The translations under genes and the position numbers were made by a program. A stretch of DNA of 64,000 bases from Anagrus nilaparvatae (taxonomy: Eukaryota; Arthropoda; Insecta; Hymenoptera; Mymaridae), in assembly GCA_022575985.1 (NCBI GenBank), contig JAKSXM010000002.1:19207001-19271000 (forward strand). Reading direction: 5' to 3'. The notes beneath the pieces are model-generated. The model worked only from the letters and a program-made list of their open reading frames with translations, had not been told where the DNA came from and did no database searches. Below, one piece after another: positions 57,441 to 64,000 of this stretch (its first letter is position 1; every line of letters starts with the position of its first letter).

Positions 57441-58039
57441 TTGTTTTAGCCGAGCCGTCGGTAATCGGTTAAAATGTAAAATATCCAAATCATAATAAAA
57501 TTTCATGATTTAATAATCCGTACAAAAAAAATTTATAACAATACTTAAATTTTTCTTAAAAATTCAAGCGCAGCAGCTTGACAAAGTAATTATTATTATT
57601 TCATATTATATCATATTGTGATGCATTACACAATTTCTACATTTTAGACCATTTAAATACGGAATAATGTTTAAAATAAAAGTAAAAACAAAAAATTAAT
57701 TTTGAAAGAAATCACCTTCTATCAATAAAAATAAATCGAACTTATTTATTTACTTGCTTTCAATAAGATAAAATCTCGAAAATGATAGTAATTTTTCAAA
57801 TTTTTCTCTTCATTATCCCTGTGCATTAAAGTATGGATGCTGTGAAATACTGCAATGCTTTGATTTCCTGTATTTATCAATAAATAGTCGAATTGTTTTT
57901 ATATTAATGGAAAAAAATTGTTTTGAAAAAATACTTAATAGCTTCATGAATATAACCGAATATTTAAAATTTAAAATAAAAACTATTTAATTGTTTTTTT
58001 GGATCATATAAGTACTTATAGTTTTAACATAGAACATGT

Positions 58040-58250
58040 TTATAGGGAGAGGATACCCCAGAACTTGAAAATTAAGGGGGGGGGGGGGGTTCAAATTTGT
58101 CCGGTTTAAGGGGGAGGGTGAAATGAGACTTAGAATAATTTCAATTAAGGGACTTTGAAAAATCTGGGCTTAGGGACTTAAAATAATACAGGTTTATGGA
58201 CTTAAAATAATATCGAATTAGGGACTTAGAATAATTTAGGTTTAGGCATT
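58040..58250 (+). repeat. 'gggacttagaataatt' tandem repeat, copy 3
   Basis: Begins with a G run at 58078-58090, then 'aaatgagacttagaataatt' and four to five units of about 28 bp. Runs directly into the LINE fragment at 58242. Confidence 0.65.
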
Positions 58251-59090
58251 AAGAAATTGTAACTGAGAAGTATAGATAGTGAATGTGAGTCCTATAGAGT
58301 CAAATATCCACCAAAGACTGGAAAAATCTGATAAATTTTCTATGCTAGATCGAATAAACTCGATATTGCGATATAGAGTTAAATAATCATCGTTGTTAGT
58401 GGAGAGATATCTTTTGTATAATCTATCACGTATTTTAAATTGATGTTTTAATGATTCATCTAGTTCTAAAGTCTTAGGTTTTTTTATAAGATTTTTATAT
58501 TGAGGAGCATGTAGATTTAAAATTGAATTGCATGAGGTCAAAAGGGTATCAGCAACAATAGATGGATCCTGCAATTTAAAGCGATCAAGGTTTGTAAAAG
58601 TCTGCGTCAAATCTTGATTTAAGAGATTAAAGTTACATTTCTTAAAAGATCTAGTTGTTTTATAACGTGGAGGTACAGTAGTTTTAAGAAATTTATACGT
58701 AAAGCTTATAGGATGATGACCTACAAGGAGTGGTGTCCGAGCTAGCTTCCAATTAATAATATTAGAAAGAGTTGTATTTAGAACAATATCTAATTTAGAC
58801 TGACTATTATTTACTGAATGCAAAAGTTCAGTTATTTTATAATTTAATGAATTATGAAGGTAGGCAGCCACCCCACCACCACCCAGGAGTTCGCCATCCT
58901 TTTCGTCATAAACAAGCTTTGATTAAATAATAATTTTTTATTGATTTAGATCAGAATTATGATAGGGTTTGATCCATGTTTCTGTAACAGCTATTAAAAG
59001 TGGGGCAGTTTTAACTGCTTCCGTAATTAATGTTGAAAAATTGTTATTATTAAATAATATTTTATTAAATTTTTTTTTTCACTTCAGTAT
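58242..59090 (-). pseudogene. LINE endonuclease / linker fragment
   Basis: On the minus strand, 59060-58980 gives T-A-P-L-L-I-A-V-T-E-T-W-I-K, including the T-E-T-W motif of apurinic-type LINE endonucleases. After a stop and frameshift near 58930 comes V-Y-D-E-K-D-G-E-L-L-G-G-G-G-V-A-A-Y-L-H. An open 209-codon frame (58242-58871) follows, with S-K-L-D-I-V-L-N, a V-G-H-H-P-I-S-F segment (the conserved S-D-H element of the nuclease is altered to G-H-H) and the linker ending S-L-W-W-I-F-D-S-I-G-L. The RT domain is absent; the sequence breaks off at the tandem repeat. Degraded Jockey/CR1-like ORF2 N-terminus. Confidence 0.8.
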
Positions 59091-59363
59091 CTGTAAAATT
59101 AGTAAACTTTCAATAAAATATGCATAAATATTTTATTTAATATGAATTTAAATGTTAATGTTAATACATCTTTTTACATTTCTATTTACATTCATATTCT
59201 TATCAGTTTAAAATTTTATAATTTATGCCAACATATTTTAAGATCAACTCTTAATTGCAATCGCATCTTTATAAAAATATAAATATTTGCATAAAATATG
59301 ATAAGATTTATAATTCGCTGATATTCACAATATAATTAAATAAAATTGTATGCAGGTAACTCA

Positions 59364-59436
59364 GGGGATGTAGCTCAAATGGCAGAGCGCTCGCTTAGCA
59401 TGCGAGAGGTACTGGGATAGATACCCAGCATCTCCA
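59364..59436 (+). tRNA. tRNA-Ala (AGC), possibly a pseudogene
   Basis: 73 nt. The acceptor stem GGGGATG/CATCTCC pairs fully (one G-T), the anticodon arm CTCGCTTAGCATGCGAG has anticodon AGC, and the T stem CTGGG/CCCAG pairs. The D loop is TCAAATGGC. The T loop reads ATAGATA where ATCGATA is expected, so the normally invariant C56 (which pairs with G19) is A. No 3' oligo-T until a T run about 6 nt downstream (59442-59453), which would terminate Pol III. The call as a tRNA is firm; whether it functions is doubtful. Confidence 0.8.
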
Positions 59437-59867
59437 AATATTTTTTTTTTTGTTTTTCATATAATTTTCAATTAATTTTACTAGTTGCGGATGGGTGCTA
59501 CCCCATAGACATGATTTTTTTGAAAAATAAAATTAATTTTAAGCACTTTTATCAAGACTATAGTTGCTACAATCCATGCAGTAATTAGCTGTTTCTGAAT
59601 TTCGGAATATTTTGATTTTTAGTTCGTAGGTAATTATCCAATTTCATCAATTTATTTTTATGTTCAAATCCCTCAAGAATCAATTGATATCATCTCATAT
59701 ATTAACTAGATTATAATATTTTATACTGCTATCAAAAACAAGAGTCTAAACTTATGCAATTGAAACCTAATTTTCATTTTAAAAGCGAATCTAAAATGAT
59801 GTCAATGATCTTCTACCTGTGGAGTTATACAAACGTTATATTTATAATGTTAAATTTTTTAAACTAA

Positions 59868-59960
59868 ATAAAAAAATATCAATATTTTGTAATGAAGATC
59901 AGGGGTTTTTTCGTAGAAATCGGGGACTCCAAGTATCAATCTGTTTTCAACCTGTAAATC
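59868..59960 (-). pseudogene. short coding-like segment in the left arm of the inverted repeat
   Basis: Minus strand reads L-I-L-G-V-P-D-F-Y-E-K-T-P-D-L-H-Y-K-I-L then to a stop. The right arm (about 61587-61664, +) encodes the same peptide with E to D, H to R and F to L changes and the same stop. An open frame extends 30-40 codons further in the left arm only. Not recognised; it may be the C-terminus of a captured gene or of the element's own ORF. Confidence 0.4.
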
Positions 59961-60070
59961 AGCTTCCTGAGGGCTAATATTATCGTTTTCTACATTCGTA
60001 AAAAGTTCCCAATTCCTAAGATTTTGCTTTCGCCTCACAAAAACAAGTGTCTGTAACCACCTCAATTTTT

Positions 60071-60346
60071 CCATTTAAATAACATGGGAATTTTGAGTTT
60101 TTAGCTATACTAATTTTCACAAAAGCCAAAAAGCGTTTTAAAATGCTAATTTTTACTGGAAAATATACTTATATATGTTGTAAAGACATACAAACAGCCC
60201 TGCATTCATTCCAAGTGGAATTTTGGGGCTAGATATGCAAATTTACGCGTTGGCTCAAGGATATAAAATTGGGTTTTTAGGTAATTTTCAATGAATCGCT
60301 ACAACCTCAAAAATTAACCAAAACACTTCTGGTTAGTCCACTTTTT
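60071..60346. repeat. dispersed repeat, second copy (see 36941-37217)
   Basis: 'ccatttaaataacatgggaa' through 'acttctggttagtcca' is collinear with 36941-37217. It abuts the Penelope-like RT fragment directly. Confidence 0.8.
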
Positions 60347-60580
60347 CAAATTTGCCTCCTGATTTTAAAATATTGATATCCAAGAAGTTTATTCTATTTT
60401 CATTTTTTATATCCATAGTAAACTGTATATTATTGTTGATAAAGTTTAAATATGCTTTTAAGCTGTCTAGTTGTCTACTGGTACCATTGTATATGATGAA
60501 AGTATCATCCACATATCGTGAGTATGAAATAATGTTTTTTGTGTAAATATTATTGTTTGAAAAAAGATATTTTTGTCAGC
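60338..60580 (-). pseudogene. Penelope-like element reverse transcriptase fragment
   Basis: Minus-strand translation: Y-S-R-Y-V-D-D-T-F-I-I-Y-N-G (catalytic YVDD in the R-Y-x-D-D-x-F setting typical of Penelope-like RTs), then L-N-F-I-N-N-N-I-Q-F-T-M-D and N-R-I-N-F-L-D-I-N-I (the conserved F-L-D box), then a stop at about 60340. About 70 open codons. Upstream RT motifs and the GIY-YIG endonuclease are absent. Confidence 0.85.
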
Positions 60581-60780
60581 TAGAAAACAAAGCATATTAA
60601 AATCTCAGTGTTTCGCCGGCCTTTAAAGCGCGCGCTCAAAATGTCAACAGAGTGTTGTTTTGTGCAAACAAATATTTTATTTATTGTAATTATTAAACAT
60701 TTTGTACTTTTTATGTAATTAGTGTTAAGTGTTAGTGTTTTAATGCGTATCACACGTTCTTTCGTTGCGATCGGTGGGTG

Positions 60781-61384
60781 ATCAAAAGGAGGGAATTGGA
60801 GGCGGAAATAGGGGACATTACGCCTGACAATGTCGTTGAAAGAATGCTTCAAAATGAAGAAGGATGGAGTGCTGTTGCAAGGCTCGTGGAGGATATTCTG
60901 AGAACTAAAAAGCTATTGACGACACCCTAACTAGGAGCCGTGTGTAGAAGCGACCGAGATGGACAGTTTTTGCACGCGGCACCAAAGAGGGGACAATGTA
61001 GGACGTACAAGGATATCTATTTATTTATTTATTTATATACTTATTTATTTATTTATTTATTTATATATTTATTTATAAACTTACTTATTAATCTAGTTGA
61101 CGACACGGTGAAATAACAAGAAGGAGAAAGAAAGGATTAATGGATGGAAAGATCTTCAACCAAAGAAGATACATGGCCTTAAGTCAACCCGATGTAATGT
61201 GATAAACAGTTCCGGGCTGACTTGTATAAGGTATGATGAGGGGTCAGTTTAGTCGGTAAACATGGGGCAATGCATTCTTTGCAGAGTACCTTGCCATCCT
61301 GGAGTCCGATACTGTTCAGAACACCGGGTCCTATTCGTGCGTAACGCATTCTCACCTCTCTGCCAGTGTGCAAAAAAAAAAAAA
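60781..61384 (+). mobile_element. poly(A)-tailed LINE remnant
   Basis: 60781-60930 encodes a 49-codon tail (I-G-D-I-T-P-D-N-V-V-E-R-M-L-Q, then W-S-A-V-A-R-L-V-E-D-I-L-R) resembling the end of a gag-like ORF1 of R1-type LINEs. Then comes about 90 bp of GC-rich DNA, an (ATTT)n tract (61018-61083), and a GC-rich 3' end ('ctattcgtgcgtaacgcatt', 'ctctctgccagtgtgc') finishing in 13 As (61372-61384). RT sequence is missing, so it is an internally deleted copy. Composition is far richer in GC than the surroundings. Confidence 0.6.
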
Positions 61385-61433
61385 TACACCCTGATGATGG
61401 AACTATAATACAAGTTCCGAAACGCGTCGGTTT
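61385..61433 (+). ncRNA. hammerhead-ribozyme-like motif
   Basis: CTGATGA (61391-61397), then a U, helix II GGAAC/GTTCC with a 10-nt loop (61399-61418), then GAAAC (61419-61423) and GCGTC, giving the expected A-U pair and a GUC cleavage site in a minimal helix III. Helix I is short (ACC/GGT, then a mismatch). This layout matches the minimal type I hammerheads reported in Penelope-like elements. The unpaired U before helix II is a deviation. It lies on the opposite strand from the RT fragment. Confidence 0.55.
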
Positions 61434-62087
61434 TGACGTTAAATAGTTTACAAAGTCACTAGACGGATTATTCAGGTAAAATATATAATCTTATTATTGT
61501 TGAATAATGAGATGCTGATCTTTTTGCTAATGTATGTTCAGATAGTTATAACGTATGTAAAAATTTAAGTCAAAATCATTAGGAATTAATACTTGGGGTT
61601 CCCGATTTCTACGACAAAACACCTGATCTTCGTTACAAAATATTGATATTGTTTTATTTAGTTTAAAAAATTTAACATTATAAGTATAACGTTTGTATAA
61701 CTCCACAGGTAGAAGATCATTGAGATCATTTAAGATTCGCTTTTAAAATGAAAATTAGGTTTCAATTGCGAAAGTTTAGACTCTTGTTTTTAATAGCAGT
61801 ATAAAATATTATAATCTAGTTAATATATTAGATTATATCAATTGGTTCTTGAGGGCTTTGAACATAAAAATAAATTGATGAAATTAGATAATTACCTACG
61901 AACTAAAAATCAAAACATTCCGAAATTCAGAAACAGCTAATTACTGCATGGATTGTAGCAACTATAGTCTTGATAAAAAAGCTTAACATTAATTTTATTT
62001 TTCTACAAAATCATGTCTATGGGGCAGCACCCATCCGCAACTAGTAAAATTAATTGAAAATTATATGAAAAACAAAAAAAAAATATT

Positions 62088-62132
62088 TGGAGATGCTGGG
62101 TATCGATCCCAGTACCTCTCGCATGCTAAGCG
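62088..62132 (-). pseudogene. truncated tRNA-Ala, 3' 45 nt
   Basis: Carries CGCTTAGCATGCGAG, the T arm with the normal ATCGATA loop, and CATCTCCA. The 5' part is replaced by unrelated AT-rich DNA from 62133. This is the mirror of 59392-59436. Confidence 0.8.
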
Positions 62133-63199
62133 ATTTATTTTATTATTATTTTAAATTTCAGCATTTTATTTTCAAAAAAATACATATGGTATACATAGTT
62201 TGGTAAATGTGACAACCAAAATCAGATATTATAAAACAGATAGTGATAAAACAAAATAAGAAAATAACACTTATGTATAAATATTAAAAAAATATATGGA
62301 TGTTGTAAACATCAACTCATATTTTACTCAGATGTGTAATCATATAATAAGAAACTATAATCTTAACTAGCGTTTTTTTAATAAAGTTCATAAATTCATA
62401 AGAATTCAATTAAAAATCATCTCATTTAATTAATTATTTAATAAATCTAGCATTTAAAAAAAAATTGATTTAAATATATAATAAATATAAATATAATAAA
62501 TTTATAATAAGCTAAAAGATAGTTATTATAATATGAATTGAAATATGAAATATAAAAAAATAATATCACAGCACTAATAAAAAATAAGTAAACACAAACT
62601 TTACAGTCCACTTATGTCTATAGTTTTTCTATTTTTTTTCTTGTTCTTGCACGTATTTCTTCAAAATTTATGATGTCATCTAACCACCAATATGCAGAGA
62701 TGTTTCATGATGTCAATTTTCATTAAAATTGCTTGACTATAAGGCTATTTACATAACCACGTGACTTCCAAGATGGCGATTATTTTTTGCCAAACATTGT
62801 GTATATTTACATAGGGTTTATATGAGACCCGTCCACAAATGTTTTAATAAAAAATTATTAAAAATGTTTTAACAAAAATGAAGTGAAAAAATAAATAAAT
62901 AAATACTTAGTGCTTTTATTTAAAAAAAATTGTAGCCATAAAGCTTTGAAAATATCATGAAAATTAATAAAATTAAGAAAGTGTGATAGGTTATAATTTT
63001 AGAAATTAATAATAAACTTAAAAATTATTCATTCTAAAGGAAATTAAAAATAAAAAACAGTTCATTAGTGAATATTCAATGATTCAAGTATCGCTAGAGT
63101 CATATTTTACTAAATTTTATAACATTTAACTTCATTTGTTAATTTTAGATGATTTATGAGGTCCTCATGCTCGATGAATATTGTATTTGAAAAATATCC
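62133..63199. other. intergenic AT-rich DNA
   Basis: No gene recognised. A single 'ccaagatggcg' phrase at 62769 matches the core of the 129-bp repeats at 13271-13528. Confidence 0.45.
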
Positions 63200-64000
63200 T
63201 CATATTAGTTGGATAATAAATAGATAAACCCTTGGAAAACTTACATTATCATATAAATATTGATTTGAATAATATTTTTCAAAATTTGATTCTGGAGGTC
63301 TGTATTTATTCAGACAGGCTCTAATGCAAGACCTTTCAAATCTTCTAAAATGCTCCATACTACTGGCACTGATGTTAAACCATATAGGTGTAGCGTATGT
63401 TATAATAGGTCGTACCAACATCTGGTGGCTGAGTAAGTTAGCTTCACTGCTCAATATAGATGAATGAAACAACTTTGCGTTCATCTAAAAACTCTTGTTG
63501 TTTTATCCAATTGTCTTGATGGATAAATATGCATCCTAAGCATATCTACAAGGTAAACTCCTAGATATTTAACCTCTCTTTTATGAGGAATCGTCCCATT
63601 GGTTGCTAAATTAGGATCCCATATTTTTATAGAAAATTTTTTAGATGCCTTTCGATTTTTGTTGGATAATTTTTCTATTCGTTGTCTAAACAATATGGTT
63701 TCACACTTTCCATAATTAATATTTAAATGCCAATATAAACAGTAAATTTACCTTATTGGCAATGTCTTCTAATTTTTCCTGTATCACTTCAATTGAGTTA
63801 TCAGCCACTCTGATGTTAAGATCATCTGCAAACATATCCCCTTCTATCAGAGGAACAGTCCTTGTTGGACCAATAATAAATCATTTCGATTTATAACTAT
63901 AAACTCATATTGTGATACGTGGATATAATCTATATCTCTTTGAATTAACGTACCCAGTAGTTTGTTATTCACCAAAGTGACTATTTTATTGAAAATTTGA
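63200..64000 (-). pseudogene. LINE reverse transcriptase, frameshifted, runs off the window
   Basis: Minus strand from the window end: E-G-D-M-F-A-D-D-L-N-I-R-V-A-D (catalytic FADD box, about 63845-63800), L-E-D-I-A-N-K-V, then a frameshift near 63745, then H-L-N-I-N-Y-G-K-C-E-T-I, V-K-Y-L-G-V-Y-L-V-D (63575-63545), a second frameshift at about 63483, then H-Q-M-L-V-R-P-I-I-T-Y-A-T-P-I-W and F-E-R-S-C-I-R-A-C-L down to 63200. This is the RT palm end and thumb of a Jockey-type LINE. Two frameshifts show it is dead. The endonuclease would lie beyond 64000. Confidence 0.85.

Larger units (their letters stand above)
59392..62132. mobile_element. 2.7-kb inverted repeat with tRNA-Ala ends
   Basis: Left arm 59392-59960 and right arm about 61578-62132 are long, near-identical reverse complements ('ctagttgcggatgggtgcta', 'gtctttgataaaag'-type sequence, 'ctacctgtggagttatacaa'). 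Both outer ends lie in tRNA-Ala: the left arm begins in its anticodon stem and the right arm ends there. The 1.6-kb interior holds a Penelope-like RT fragment, a poly(A)-tailed LINE 3' piece and a hammerhead-like motif. The origin is unclear; it is either a compound insertion or a palindromic duplication of a Penelope-like element. Confidence 0.8.

Noticed and set aside
61179..61373. Cys-containing minus-strand open frame
   Set aside because: It is antisense to a LINE 3' UTR that ends in poly(A).

Overview
The window looks like a gene-poor, very AT-rich (A/T homopolymers everywhere) arthropod nuclear genome, almost certainly an insect. The reasons are spliced genes with short AT-rich introns, an insect gustatory-receptor-like N-terminus, an adenylate-forming enzyme of the insect luciferase-like type, a secreted serpin, and CR1/Jockey-like LINEs and Penelope-like remnants. 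Single-exon F-box/LRR and BTB genes together with this base composition would fit a parasitoid wasp, but that is a guess.

Host genes, left to right: an intronless-CDS F-box/LRR protein (4790-6199, +); a nine-exon acyl-CoA synthetase/luciferase-like gene (29525-35471, -), rebuilt exon by exon with phases that agree throughout; a seven-exon serpin (41591-44866, +), complete except for an extra TA dinucleotide in exon 2 that shifts the frame; a BTB/POZ protein (48774-49796, -); and the N-terminal third of a gustatory-receptor-like protein (52503-52901, +). A tRNA-Ala(AGC)-like gene lies at 59364-59436.

Everything else is repeats, and the theme is inverted-repeat (foldback) DNA. The largest example spans about 13084-20989. 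Its two arms carry matching ends, blocks of about 58-bp tandem repeats, about 1 kb of shared sequence, and a 34-bp satellite that changes orientation at the centre near 17980. A LINE with a clean 8-bp target duplication sits in the left arm, and a 263-bp MITE with perfect 33-bp inverted termini and a TA target duplication sits in the right-hand satellite. Smaller foldbacks occur at 2108-2625, 8722-9092, 10372-11508, 22097-23456, 26708-27361, 34091-35353 (inside intron 1 of the synthetase), 38636-39375, 41881-42519 (inside serpin intron 1), 54374-54677 and 54850-55570. Several of them share a core resembling TTTTTGGGTCGCTGA.

Retroelements: a roughly 610-bp tRNA-derived SINE with a perfect 15-bp target duplication (28143-28752); LINE reverse transcriptase or endonuclease remnants at 14192-15291, 27488-27764, 58242-59090 and 63200-64000; and a 2.7-kb inverted repeat (59392-62132) whose outer ends lie in tRNA-Ala sequence. 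That inverted repeat encloses a Penelope-type RT fragment, a poly(A)-tailed LINE 3' end and a hammerhead-ribozyme-like motif.

The host genes show no operon-like arrangement and no evident shared pathway. The serpin is bracketed by inverted copies of one repeat and has a decayed copy of one of its exons 4.4 kb upstream, so the locus has been duplicated and is partly decaying.
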